A stretch of DNA of 54,877 nt from Janthinobacterium sp. ROICE36 (lineage in GTDB: Bacteria > Pseudomonadota > Gammaproteobacteria > Burkholderiales > Burkholderiaceae_D), in assembly GCF_002869965.1 (NCBI RefSeq), contig NZ_PEBS01000039.1, positions 1 to 54,877 on the forward strand, in the 5' to 3' direction. The position numbers and the translations under genes were made by a program. The notes under the pieces were generated by a model that saw nothing but the letters and a program-made list of their open reading frames with translations, made no database searches and had not been told where the DNA came from. Every line of letters begins with the position of its first letter. Position 1 is the first letter of the stretch. Shown here piece by piece: positions 16,061-25,245 of this stretch.

Positions 16061-17239
16061 ATGTCCATCGTTTCATCGCGCAGCAGTGCGCTGCCGCCCG
16101 CCATTTACCTTCTTTCCCTGTGCAGCTTTGCCTTCGGCCTATGCGAATTCATCGCCGCCGGCTTGCTGTCGCCCATGGCGCGCGACTTGCATGCCAGCGT
16201 GGCGGCGGCCGGTGGCGCCATCGCCGCATATGCGCTGGGCGCGGCCATCGGCGCGCCGGTGCTGACGGCCATGCTGGCGCGCCACCCCACGCGCCAGCTC
16301 CTGGTGGCGACGATGGCCGTGCTGGCGGCCGGCAGCGTGGCCATGGCGCAAGCGCCGGCACTGGGCGCGCTGCTGGGCGTGCGCTTTGTCGTGGGCCTCG
16401 CGCATGGCGTGTTCATGGCCGTGGCCTCGCATGCGGCCACCAGCCTGGTCGACCCTTCCCGCGCGGGAAGGGCACTGTCCATCGTCTGGCTGGGCCTGAC
16501 CCTGGCGCTGGCCGGCGGCGTGCCGCTAGGGACCTGGCTGGGCGCCATCTCGTCGTGGCGCTGGGTATTCGCCGCCATCGGCGTGCTGGCCCTGTGCGGC
16601 GGTGCCGGCTTGCACTTCGCCATGCCTGCCGCGCGCCAGGAGGCGATTGTCGCATCGCCGCTGGCCAGCCTGCGCGCCATCTTGCAGCCGCCCCTGCTGC
16701 TGGCGGCCGGCGTGGCGGCGCTGGTCAGCGTGGCCACCTTCAGTTTTTTCACGTATCTCTCTCCCTTCCTGCTGCAGTTGGGCGGACTCGATGCAGGCTG
16801 GCTGGGCGCCGCCATGCTGTGCTTTGGCGTCTGCGCCATCGGCGGCAACCTGCTGGGCGGGCATTGTGCCGATGGCGCACGCGCGGATGGTTCGGCCATG
16901 CTGGCCCTGGCCGCGCTGGCGCTCAATCTGCTGGGGTTTTATGTGCTGCGCGCCCAGCCACTGCTTATGCTGGCCCTGTGCGGCACCTTGGGCTTGCTGT
17001 TTTTTGCCCTGGTCACCCTGTCGACCATGCGTTTGCTACGCCTGGCGCAGCAGCATTGCCCGGGCAGCGACGCGGTGGCGGCGGGCCTCAATATCGCCGC
17101 CTTCAATGCGGGGACGGCCGCCGGCGGTGCGCTGGGCGGCGTGCTGATCGTCGCCAACGGCTTGCCCAGTATCGCCATCGGCGGCGCGCTGGCGGCGCTG
17201 CTGGCCATGCTGTTGTTATGCTCTCAGTCGAAAAAATAG
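16061..17239 (+). CDS. MFS transporter, AraJ/drug-efflux type
   Basis: This 392-residue membrane protein has twelve likely transmembrane segments. The N-terminal half carries the pattern FAFGLCEFIAAGLLSPMARDL, typical of the AraJ/YdhP/CmlA branch of drug:H+ antiporters. Motif-A-like and GVPLGTWLGAISSWRWVF (motif C-like) segments are also visible. The upstream LysR regulator and palindrome suggest ligand-induced efflux. The substrate cannot be told from sequence. The last residues (SQSKK) run directly into a TAG; no terminator follows. Confidence 0.88.
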   Translation: MSIVSSRSSALPPAIYLLSLCSFAFGLCEFIAAGLLSPMARDLHASVAAAGGAIAAYALGAAIGAPVLTAMLARHPTRQLLVATMAVLAAGSVAMAQAPALGALLGVRFVVGLAHGVFMAVASHAATSLVDPSRAGRALSIVWLGLTLALAGGVPLGTWLGAISSWRWVFAAIGVLALCGGAGLHFAMPAARQEAIVASPLASLRAILQPPLLLAAGVAALVSVATFSFFTYLSPFLLQLGGLDAGWLGAAMLCFGVCAIGGNLLGGHCADGARADGSAMLALAALALNLLGFYVLRAQPLLMLALCGTLGLLFFALVTLSTMRLLRLAQQHCPGSDAVAAGLNIAAFNAGTAAGGALGGVLIVANGLPSIAIGGALAALLAMLLLCSQSKK

Positions 17240-17263
17240 ATGCACCTCTCTAGGTTTTGCGCG

Positions 17264-17291
17264 TGGACAGCCACTTCCTTTGACGTACACT
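17264..17291 (+). promoter_or_regulatory. possible sigma70 promoter for the Tat/GMC/lipase operon
   Basis: TGGACA (17264-17269) and TACACT (17286-17291) are spaced by 16 bp and lie 35 bp before the first gene of the operon. The match to the consensus is moderate. Confidence 0.4.
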
Positions 17292-17325
17292 GACTCGCAA
17301 AAGGCCGAACAAAACAAGGGGAGAC

Positions 17326-17850
17326 ATGGGAATGCGACGCAGATCGTTTCTGAAACTGGGCTTGCTGGGCGCCTGTGCGCTGGCCGCCGGCGGCGCCGCG
17401 TACCGCGCGCTGCGGGGGCCGGCCGCGCCTGGCCGCTTCGCGCTCGATGGCGCTGCGCGCGCGGCGCTGGCGGCCATCGTGCCGGCCATGCTGGGTGTGG
17501 CCTTGCCACACAGGGGCGATGCGCGCAGCAAGGCCCTCGATGGCGCCATCGCCGGCGTGGACACGGCCATCCATGGTCTGCCCCTGGCGGCCCAGCAGGA
17601 AGTGCAGGACCTGTTTGGCCTGCTGGCGCTGGCACCCGCGCGGCGCTTTGTCGCCGGCGTGCATGGCGGCTGGCCCGAGGCCGACCCGGCCCAAGTTGCC
17701 GCCTTCCTGCAGTCGTGGCGTATGCACCGCCTGGCCACCCTGCAGACGGCCTATCTGGCCCTGCACGATCTTATCCTCGGTGCCTGGTATGCCGATGCCG
17801 CCCACTGGGCCGCCATCGGCTATCCGGGACCGCTGCCCGAATTGAGCTGA
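17326..17850 (+). CDS. Tat-exported small subunit-like protein of a GMC dehydrogenase
   Basis: This 174-residue protein begins MGMRRRSFLKLGLLGACALA, a clear twin-arginine signal (RRSFLK). The mature part (about 35-174) is alpha-helical and resembles the small subunit (gluconate 2-dehydrogenase subunit 3-like) that travels with flavin GMC dehydrogenases. AGGGGAGA precedes the ATG. It lies 10 nt before the GMC gene, so it probably carries or matures that enzyme at the membrane. A role as a Tat hitchhiker partner is inferred from the pairing. Confidence 0.7.
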   Translation: MGMRRRSFLKLGLLGACALAAGGAAYRALRGPAAPGRFALDGAARAALAAIVPAMLGVALPHRGDARSKALDGAIAGVDTAIHGLPLAAQQEVQDLFGLLALAPARRFVAGVHGGWPEADPAQVAAFLQSWRMHRLATLQTAYLALHDLILGAWYADAAHWAAIGYPGPLPELS

Positions 17851-17860
17851 CAAGGCCACC

Positions 17861-19507
17861 ATGCGCACATCCCCCATACCCGACCCCATCGCCATCGGCG
17901 TGGCCAGCGGCTGGCACGTCACCGACGCCAGCACCTTGAACACCGACCGCACGCTGGAGGCGGATGTCGTCGTCATCGGCAGCGGCGCCGGCGGCGGCGT
18001 GACGGCGGAAATCCTCGCGCTGGCCGGCCTGAAAGTGCTGATCGTCGAAGAGGGCGGCTTGAAGTCCTCCAAAGACTTCAAGATGCGCGAAGCGGACGCT
18101 TATCCCACCCTGTACCAGGAATCGGCCGCGCGCAAGACGCGCGACAAGGCCATCAACATCCTGCAGGGGCGCACGGTGGGCGGCTCCACCACCGTCAACT
18201 GGACCTCGAGTTTTCGCACGCCGCCCGGCACCCTGGAATACTGGCGCCAGCATTTTGGTTTGTCCAGCTACTCGGTGGACGCCATGGCGCCGTGGTTCGC
18301 CATGATGGAAAAACGCCTGCACGTGAGCGACTGGGCCGCGCCGCCCAACGAGAACAACGATTTGCTGCGCCGTGGCGCCACGGCGCTGGGCATACCGACT
18401 GCCGCCATCCGGCGCAATGTGAACGGCTGCTGGAATCTCGGCTACTGCGGCATGGGCTGCCCGACCAACGCCAAGCAGTCGATGCTGGTGACGACGATCC
18501 CCGCCGCGCTGGCGCTGGGCGCGGGCCTGCTCGTGCATGCGCGCGCCGAGCGTTTTACCTTCAAGGGCGAGCGCATCGACAGCCTGCAGGTGACGGCGCT
18601 CGACGCCGCAGGCCAGGCGCCGACAGGCGCGCGCCTCACGCTGCGCGCCAAACATTTCGTGCTGGCCGGCGGCGCCATCAACTCGCCGGCGCTGTTGCTG
18701 CGCTCGCAGGCGCCCGATCCGCACGGCTTGCTGGGCCGGCGCACTTTCCTGCATCCGACGGTGATCTCGGCGGGCTTGTTCCCGCAGCGCGTCGACGCCT
18801 ACGCGGGCGCGCCGCAAACGATTTATTCCGACCATTTCCTGCACGTGGCGCCCATCGATGGTCCTATCGGCTACAAGCTCGAAGCGCCGCCTCTGCATCC
18901 GCTGCTGATGGCCACCACCATGGGCGGCTTCGGCGATGAACATGCGCGCACCATGCGCGAATTCCCCCACGCGCACGGCCTGCTGGCGCTGCTGCGCGAC
19001 GGCTTTCACCCTGACTCGGCGGGCGGCAGCGTATCCGTCGATAGTTTCGGCGCGCCCGTGCTTGACTATCCGCTCACGCCCTTCATCTGGGATGGCGCGC
19101 GGCGCGCGCTGCTGTCGATGGCGGAAATCCAGTTCGCCGCCGGCGCGAAAAGCGTGTATCCCGTACACGAGCTGGCCAGCCACTATACGAGCTGGGCGCA
19201 GGCGAAGCAGGCCATCAACGGCTTGCCCTTCAAGGCGCTGCTGACGCGCGTGGTATCGGCCCACGTGATGGGCGGCTGCGCCATGTCGGACGATGCGCGC
19301 CTGGGCGTGACGGGGGCCGATGGCCGCTACCACGGTGTGCGCAACCTGTCGGTACACGACGGTTCACTGTTCCCCACCTCGATCGGCGCCAATCCGCAAC
19401 TGACGATCTATGCGCTGGCCGCGCGCCTGGCCAGCGGCCTGGCGCAAGTGATGACGGGCAAGCCGGCCCCCGTGCCCATGCCTGTCGCCGCCCCAGCCGC
19501 CGCATGA
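17861..19507 (+). CDS. FAD-dependent GMC oxidoreductase
   Basis: This 548-residue flavoenzyme has the dinucleotide-binding GSGAGGG at 40-46, the substrate-side segment LQGRTVGGSTTVNWT, and the GMC C-terminal signature with the expected active-site pair His468 (HVMGGCAM) and Asn511 (IGANPQLT). It has no signal peptide of its own, so it would need a partner for export. Such enzymes oxidise alcohols, sugars or sterols and pass electrons to a cytochrome or quinone. No cytochrome gene is in this operon, and the substrate is unknown. It overlaps the lipase gene by 4 nt. Confidence 0.88.
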   Translation: MRTSPIPDPIAIGVASGWHVTDASTLNTDRTLEADVVVIGSGAGGGVTAEILALAGLKVLIVEEGGLKSSKDFKMREADAYPTLYQESAARKTRDKAINILQGRTVGGSTTVNWTSSFRTPPGTLEYWRQHFGLSSYSVDAMAPWFAMMEKRLHVSDWAAPPNENNDLLRRGATALGIPTAAIRRNVNGCWNLGYCGMGCPTNAKQSMLVTTIPAALALGAGLLVHARAERFTFKGERIDSLQVTALDAAGQAPTGARLTLRAKHFVLAGGAINSPALLLRSQAPDPHGLLGRRTFLHPTVISAGLFPQRVDAYAGAPQTIYSDHFLHVAPIDGPIGYKLEAPPLHPLLMATTMGGFGDEHARTMREFPHAHGLLALLRDGFHPDSAGGSVSVDSFGAPVLDYPLTPFIWDGARRALLSMAEIQFAAGAKSVYPVHELASHYTSWAQAKQAINGLPFKALLTRVVSAHVMGGCAMSDDARLGVTGADGRYHGVRNLSVHDGSLFPTSIGANPQLTIYALAARLASGLAQVMTGKPAPVPMPVAAPAAA

Positions 19508-20463
19508 TCGCGCGCATCCTCAAGTGGCTGATGCTGTTGCAGGTGCTGGCCGTGCTGGGTTTTGCCTGCCTGGCCATGCAGGCGTGGGGCGTCGCGTCGC
19601 CCGTCATGGCCGTGCTGCTGGCGGTCGCCATGCTGCTGGCCGTGCGCGCGCTGATCGTGGCGCGCAATTTCTGGCAGAGCCGGCACCTGGGCAGCCCCGT
19701 GCCGCCGGAATATCAGTTGGACGTCATGGGCGCTGCGCGCCTGTTCCTGGGCGAGCTGCGCGCCACCCTGTGGACGTCGTCGTGGGGCATGCTGCGTCCG
19801 CGCCTGCATGCGGCCGACTGCATCACGCCTGGCCAGGGCTTGCCGGTGCTGCTGGTGCACGGCTATGTGTGCAATCGCGGCTACTGGACGCAGCTGAGCG
19901 CCCAGCTGGCGCGGGCCGGCATCGCGCATGATGCCGTTGATCTGGAGCCCATCGTCGCCGACATCGAGGCGTTCGTGCCGCAAGTGGAACGGGCCATCGT
20001 GGCGCTGTGCGCCCGTACGGGCAGCAACCGCGTCATCATTGTCGCCCACAGCATGGGTGGCCTGGTGGCGCGTGCCTGGCTGCGCCATTATGGCGCGGCC
20101 CGCGTGGCGCGCATCATCACCATCGGTACGCCGCACCACGGCACGGCGCTGGCCAACCTGGCGGCGGGGACGAATGCGCGCCAGATGAGCCGTATCAATG
20201 GTGCGCCGGACGCCTGGCTGGCGCAGCTGGCCGCCAGCGAGACGCCGGCACTGCGCGCCCTGATCACCTCGATGTATTCGCAGCACGATAATATCGTCGC
20301 GCCGCCAACTTCCGCCCACTTGCCCGGCGCGCGCAATCTGGCCTTCGGCGGCATCGGCCACGTGGCGCTGGCCAGCGATGCGCGCGTGCTGCGTCAGCTG
20401 GTAGCGGAAATCACTATCAAGTGCGAAGCCGTCCAGCCACCGTGCTGCTCCCATTTTTCCTGA
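19504..20463 (+). CDS. alpha/beta-hydrolase, triacylglycerol lipase-like
   Basis: This 319-residue protein has two hydrophobic helices at the N-terminus (about 5-50), so it is likely membrane-anchored. A hydrolase domain follows with an oxyanion-side motif HGYVCNRGYW. The nucleophile is Ser183 in AHSMGG; Asp262 (SQHDN) and His286 (GIGHVAL) complete a plausible triad. GTPHHGT after the nucleophile is typical of bacterial lipases. It is translationally coupled to the GMC gene (ATGA), so a shared pathway, such as release and oxidation of an ester-bound alcohol, is likely. The last dozen residues (Cys/Pro-rich) look unlike the family. Confidence 0.82.
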   Translation: MIARILKWLMLLQVLAVLGFACLAMQAWGVASPVMAVLLAVAMLLAVRALIVARNFWQSRHLGSPVPPEYQLDVMGAARLFLGELRATLWTSSWGMLRPRLHAADCITPGQGLPVLLVHGYVCNRGYWTQLSAQLARAGIAHDAVDLEPIVADIEAFVPQVERAIVALCARTGSNRVIIVAHSMGGLVARAWLRHYGAARVARIITIGTPHHGTALANLAAGTNARQMSRINGAPDAWLAQLAASETPALRALITSMYSQHDNIVAPPTSAHLPGARNLAFGGIGHVALASDARVLRQLVAEITIKCEAVQPPCCSHFS

Positions 20464-20764
20464 ATCCTGTTGTGTTTTGTCTGCATGGCAAGACTGTCTC
20501 TTTTGACTCTGCTATTGCCCAGGTCTAACAGGTACAGGCCCAGAAAATGCTGTTTTCCACTGGCGTCCTGTATTAAGCTAGCATCACGAAGGTGATGGCC
20601 AGCAATGATTGACTAGGCCGTATGCGCCGCGCCACGTGCATCCGCATGCAAGATAGTTGCAGGGATGCATGGCAGGATGTTGTAGGATTAGCATGTTGCT
20701 GCGCAAGCGGAAAAATGGGTGCAGGCAAAAAATGAGATTATTCAGTTTTCATGGGAGGTGCTAA
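20464..20764 (+). other. intergenic region before the hybrid sensor gene
   Basis: No gene is seen in these 301 bp. A possible promoter is TTGACT (20503-20508) and TAACAG (20526-20531) with 17 bp spacing, which would leave a leader of about 230 nt. GGAGGT at 20754-20759 is a strong ribosome-binding site that fixes the unusual TTG start of the next gene. Confidence 0.4.
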
Positions 20765-23700
20765 TTGTCCGCGCGTATCCTGATTATCGAAGATAACGCC
20801 ACCAATATGGAATTGATGGTGTACCTGTTGCGTGCCTTCGGGTACACGCCGCTGGCCGCCTATGACGGCGAAGAGGGCGTGCGCATGGCGCGCAGCGAAT
20901 TGCCGGACCTGATCATCTGCGACGTGCATTTGCCCAAGCTCGATGGCTATGGCGTGGTGGCCGAGCTGAAGAAAGACCCGCTGCTGTGCAAGATCCCGGC
21001 CCTGGCCGTGACGGCGCTGGCCATGGTGGGCGACCGCGAACGCCTGCTCGAAGCGGGTTTCAATGGCTATATCGGCAAGCCGATCGAGCCGGACCTGTTC
21101 GTGGCGGAGCTGGAATCTTTTTTACCCGGGGCGCCGTCGACGCCAGTTAAAAACGACATAGCGACGATATTGATCGTTGACGATCATGTGCTGAACCGCG
21201 AGTTCCTGACCGCACTGCTGGGCTACGGCGGCCACCGCCTGCTGGAGGCGGCCAACGGCGCCGACGCGCTGGAAGTGCTGCGCACCGAGCGGCCGGACCT
21301 GATCATCTCCGACATCCTCATGCCGAATATGGACGGCTACGAATTCGTCACGCGCGTGCATGCCGATCCCGCGCTGACCGACGTGCCCATCATTTTTTAT
21401 ACGGCCACCTACCGCGAGCAGGAAGCGATCTTGCTGGCGCGGGCGTGCGGCGTGCGCTGGGTGTTGCCCAAGCCGTCCGACCCCGAGGTCATCGTGCGCA
21501 CGGTCAACGAGGCGCTGGGACTGATGCCGGCGGCCTCCCAGGTGCCGGCCATGCAGGGCGCGGGCGGCGGTGCGGCCCCTCCCGTCACTGTCCAGCTGGC
21601 CGGCATCGAGCACCAGGTCAGCGGCTACCTCGACGAAGTCGAGTCCAGCAGCCAGCAGATTTCGCAGCTGGCCAGCCAGCGCGAAGGCCATGCCGCCATG
21701 CCCGAAGACCTGGGCATCATGACGGAGCGCCTGTCGCGCTCTCTGTCGAGCCTGCAGGCGGTGAGCCTGCGCCTGACGGCCCTGATCGAACTGGGCATCG
21801 AGCTGGGCGCAGAACGCGATCCGCGCGCCTTGATCGAGGCGGGCTGCAAGGTGGCACAGAATATCTGCGTCTCCAAGTATGCCTGCATCGGCGTGCTGGA
21901 AGAGGGCGCCGACAAGCTCAGTTACTTTTCCTCCTGCGGCGCAGAGAAAAACCTCGAGCGCATCGCCAGCGCGCCGCGCACGGGCATTTTGAATCGCCTG
22001 CTGGAACAGCGCCAGCCCTACCGTGTCAATGGCTTGAAAGGCGACCCCGGCGCACTCGGCCTGCCCGACACCCATCCGCCCGTGCACTCCTTCCTGGGCG
22101 TCGCCATCGCCTCGCGCGAGCGCAGCCACGGCTGGCTGTACCTGGTCGACAAGCTGGGGGCGAACGAGTTTTCCGAAGTCGACGAGCGGGTGGCCGCCAC
22201 GGTGGCGGCGCAGATCGCCGTCGCCTACGATAACCTGCTGCTGTACGACGAGATCAAGCGCCACCACGAGCAGCTGACCCTGGACATGGCGGCGCGTATC
22301 CGCCTCGATGAAGACTTGCGCCGCTTCCGCCTGGCGATGGATGCCACGGCCGACGCGATTTTCCTCATCGACCGCGCCGGCATGTGCTTTGTCGACGTCA
22401 ACCAGACTGCCTGCCGCATGCTGGGTTTTGAACGCGAGGATTTCCTGCGCGTGGGACCGGGCCGCGCGCACGAGGGCGAAGCCCCGCTGAAGGAGCTGTA
22501 CAACAAACTGCTGGCGGGCGACCAGGGCGGCCCGATGACGGAATTGCAGTTGCAGCGCAAGGATGGTTCGCCGCTGTCGGTGGAAGTGCAGCGGCGCACC
22601 CTGCGTTCGGGGCAGAGCTGGATACTGGTGGCTGTGGCGCGCGACATCACCGAGCGCAAGGATGCCGAGCAGCGCCTGATGAAGCTGGCCCATTTCGACA
22701 CCTTGACGGGCTTGCCGAACCGCAGCCAGTTTTACGCCTCGCTGACCCATTCGCTGTCCCAGGCGGCCGAACACCAGTGGGCCGTGGCCGTGCTGTTCAT
22801 GGACATCGACCGCTTCAAGAATATCAACGACACCCTGGGCCACACCGTCGGCGACGACCTGCTGCGCCAGTTTTCCAGCCGCCTGGTCGATTGCCTGCGC
22901 GTGCGCGATACCATCGGCCGCTTTGGCGGCGATGAGTTTGCCACCATCCTGGTGTTGCCCGAAGGCGCCCAGCATGCCGTGGGCGTGGTCGCCAAGATCC
23001 GCGAAGCGATGCGCAAGCCCTTCGACTTGCAGGGGCACGAGGTGACGGTGACGGTCAGCATCGGCATTTCCGTGTTCCCCGAAGACGGCGTCGATGCGGA
23101 CACCCTGATTCAATATGCCGACACGGCCATGTACCGCGCCAAGGAGGCCGGGCGCGATGCCTTCCGCTTCTTCACGGCGGAAATGAATGCGCAATCGATG
23201 GCGCGGCTGGACATGGAAAATGCCCTGCGGCGTGCCATCGACAACGAGGAATTCGTGCTGTTCTTCCAGCCCAAGGTGAATATCATCTCGGGACGCATCA
23301 GCGGCGCCGAGGCGCTGATACGCTGGCGCCGCCCCGGCCACGGCATGGTTTCGCCGGCCCTCTTCATCCCTCTGCTGGAAGAAACGGGGCTGATCGTGCG
23401 CGTCGGTAACTGGGTGCTTGACGAGGCCTGCAAGAAGATCAGCGAGTGGGGCGCCAGCAGCATCGGCCCCGTGCACCTGTCCGTGAATGTGTCGGGCATC
23501 CAGTTTTTCGTCGGCGGCCTGGAAGAAGAGGTGCTCAAGGCGATCAGCAGGCACGATATCGCGCCCGACCTGCTGGAGCTGGAGCTGACGGAAAGCTCGC
23601 TGATGTCGAACGCCGAGGAAACCATCGCCGTGCTGCGCAACCTGAAGGCGCTGGGCATCCGGATTTCCATCGACGATTTCGGCACCGGCTATTCCAGCCT

Positions 23701-24403
23701 GGCCTATCTGAAGCGCTTCCCCATCGACAAGCTGAAGATCGACATCGCCTTCGTGCGCGAGGTGACCAGCAATCCTGACGACGCGGCCATCGTGCTGGCC
23801 ATCATCAGCATGGCGCACAGCATGAAGCTGGAAGTGATCGCCGAAGGCGTCGAAAACGATGCGCAGCTGGCCTATCTGCGGCGCCACGGCTGCGATGAGA
23901 TGCAGGGCTATTATTTCAGCCGCCCCGTGCCGCAGGAAGAATTCGAACAGATGCTGATGAAAGGCAAGCAGCTGCAGGCGCCCCAGGATACCGATGGCGA
24001 AGAGCAGCAGACCTTGCTGATCGTCGACGACGATGTCTTCATGCTCGACGTGCTCAGCGACTTCCTGGCACAGGATGGCTACCGCATCCTCACGGCGCAG
24101 ACGGCCGCCGAGGGATTCGACATCCTGGCGCGCCACAAGGTGCAGGTGATCCTGTGCGACCAGTGCATGCCGCTCATGAGCGGCACCGAATTCATGGAGC
24201 GGGTCAAGCACCTGTGCCCCGACACTTTCCGCATCATGCTGTCCGCCTTTGCCGACCTAACTCCCATCATGGCGGCCATCAACCGTGGCGCCATCGACCG
24301 TTTCTATACCAAGCCGTGGAAAGGCGCCGTGCTGCGCGAGAACATCCGCGAAGGCTTCCGCCTGCACAAGCTGCTGCATGGCCCGGTGAAAGCGGCTGCC
24401 TAG
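20765..24403 (+). CDS. multidomain REC-REC-GAF-PAS-GGDEF-EAL-REC signalling protein
   Basis: This is a 1212-residue cytoplasmic protein that should control cyclic di-GMP. In order it has a receiver (1-120, Asp53 in ICDVHLP), a second receiver (about 135-255, Asp183), a coiled linker, a GAF domain (about 335-490), a PAS domain (about 515-635), and GGDEF at 721-725 with an inhibitory site RVRD at 712-715. An EAL domain follows (EAL at 849-851, with the conserved DDFGTGYSSL segment). A third, C-terminal receiver (about 1080-1200, Asp1132 in LCDQCMP) resembles those of RpfG-type proteins. The start is TTG, supported by GGAGGT 5 nt before it. Both catalytic motifs look intact. No transmembrane segment and no partner kinase is encoded beside it. 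Confidence 0.92.
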   Translation: MSARILIIEDNATNMELMVYLLRAFGYTPLAAYDGEEGVRMARSELPDLIICDVHLPKLDGYGVVAELKKDPLLCKIPALAVTALAMVGDRERLLEAGFNGYIGKPIEPDLFVAELESFLPGAPSTPVKNDIATILIVDDHVLNREFLTALLGYGGHRLLEAANGADALEVLRTERPDLIISDILMPNMDGYEFVTRVHADPALTDVPIIFYTATYREQEAILLARACGVRWVLPKPSDPEVIVRTVNEALGLMPAASQVPAMQGAGGGAAPPVTVQLAGIEHQVSGYLDEVESSSQQISQLASQREGHAAMPEDLGIMTERLSRSLSSLQAVSLRLTALIELGIELGAERDPRALIEAGCKVAQNICVSKYACIGVLEEGADKLSYFSSCGAEKNLERIASAPRTGILNRLLEQRQPYRVNGLKGDPGALGLPDTHPPVHSFLGVAIASRERSHGWLYLVDKLGANEFSEVDERVAATVAAQIAVAYDNLLLYDEIKRHHEQLTLDMAARIRLDEDLRRFRLAMDATADAIFLIDRAGMCFVDVNQTACRMLGFEREDFLRVGPGRAHEGEAPLKELYNKLLAGDQGGPMTELQLQRKDGSPLSVEVQRRTLRSGQSWILVAVARDITERKDAEQRLMKLAHFDTLTGLPNRSQFYASLTHSLSQAAEHQWAVAVLFMDIDRFKNINDTLGHTVGDDLLRQFSSRLVDCLRVRDTIGRFGGDEFATILVLPEGAQHAVGVVAKIREAMRKPFDLQGHEVTVTVSIGISVFPEDGVDADTLIQYADTAMYRAKEAGRDAFRFFTAEMNAQSMARLDMENALRRAIDNEEFVLFFQPKVNIISGRISGAEALIRWRRPGHGMVSPALFIPLLEETGLIVRVGNWVLDEACKKISEWGASSIGPVHLSVNVSGIQFFVGGLEEEVLKAISRHDIAPDLLELELTESSLMSNAEETIAVLRNLKALGIRISIDDFGTGYSSLAYLKRFPIDKLKIDIAFVREVTSNPDDAAIVLAIISMAHSMKLEVIAEGVENDAQLAYLRRHGCDEMQGYYFSRPVPQEEFEQMLMKGKQLQAPQDTDGEEQQTLLIVDDDVFMLDVLSDFLAQDGYRILTAQTAAEGFDILARHKVQVILCDQCMPLMSGTEFMERVKHLCPDTFRIMLSAFADLTPIMAAINRGAIDRFYTKPWKGAVLRENIREGFRLHKLLHGPVKAAA

Positions 24404-24447
24404 CTGCTTGCCACTGCGTGCGCTGGCGCACGTTTGGAAGCAGCTTT
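24402..24447 (+). terminator. large nested hairpin, probable terminator
   Basis: AGCTGCTT (24402-24409) pairs with AAGCAGCT (24438-24445), with an inner CGTGCGC/GCGCACG stem. It begins within the stop codon of the hybrid sensor gene. The T-run after it is short. Confidence 0.5.
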
Positions 24448-24538
24448 CTATCGAATTAGACTCTCGTCTCTAGTTTTGCTCTCTAGAATAAAAAGCATCC
24501 ATGAAGTGGCATGGCCTTTCATATGACGGGAGCGGGCG

Positions 24539-25108
24539 ATGGTGAAGAAATTGAAGGAGTTGACGCAAGACAAGGAATTGGCGAGCGCAGTGCGCTCGTC
24601 CGCGCAGCAGATCTGGCAAGCGGGCCTTGGCGCCTTCGCCAAGGCGCAGGAAGAGGGTGGGCGCGTGTTTTCCAAGCTGGTGAAGGAAGGCACGCAATTC
24701 CAGCAGCGCGCCGAAGACAAGGTGGCCGATGTCGGCGACAGCGTCAGCAAACTGGCCGATGGCGTGGGCAAGCAGGCCAGCGGTTCCTGGGACAAACTCG
24801 AGCAAGTGTTTGAAGAGCGCGTCGCGCGCGCCCTGGCCACCATCGGCGTGCCGATGCAAAACGATATCGCCGCGCTGCACGCCAAGATTGATGCCTTGAG
24901 CGTGCAGGTGGCAGCGCTGTCGGCCCAGGCCGCCGTGAAGGCGGCGCCGAAAGCCACGCCGAAAACCGCAGCCAAAGTCGCACCGAAGGCGGCCGTCGCC
25001 AAGGCTCCGGCCAAGCCGGCAGCCAGGGCCGCGCCGCGCGCCGCAGCCAAGCCAGCGAGCAAGCCCGCTGCGAGAGCGGCGGCGAAGAAAAAAGCACCGC
25101 CGGCCTGA
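24539..25108 (+). CDS. PhaF/PhaI-like polyhydroxyalkanoate granule protein
   Basis: This 189-residue phasin has a helical phasin domain at about 1-130 (LASAVRSSAQQIWQAGLGAF and coiled stretches). The tail, from about 131, is almost only Ala, Lys and Pro with AAKPA-type repeats, like the DNA-binding histone H1-like tail of PhaF. Such proteins coat polyester storage granules and tether them to the nucleoid. It is a single gene between two terminators. No PHA synthase is in the window, but a second, different phasin gene lies at 29.4 kb. Confidence 0.82.
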   Translation: MVKKLKELTQDKELASAVRSSAQQIWQAGLGAFAKAQEEGGRVFSKLVKEGTQFQQRAEDKVADVGDSVSKLADGVGKQASGSWDKLEQVFEERVARALATIGVPMQNDIAALHAKIDALSVQVAALSAQAAVKAAPKATPKTAAKVAPKAAVAKAPAKPAARAAPRAAAKPASKPAARAAAKKKAPPA

Positions 25109-25127
25109 GTGGGTGCAGCATTCCTCC

Positions 25128-25151
25128 AGCCTGCTCGCGCAGGCTTTTTTT
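25128..25151 (+). terminator. intrinsic terminator after the phasin gene
   Basis: AGCCTG-CTCGCG-CAGGCT followed by a run of T residues. It ends the phasin gene. Confidence 0.85.
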
Positions 25152-25245
25152 GCCTGCATTTTTCGCCGGCCCCATGGGGCAGAGTGTTTCATTTCGGCTA
25201 TCTTAGGTGGTATGCTTGTGGCAGAACACAGAGAGATTGCCCGCC

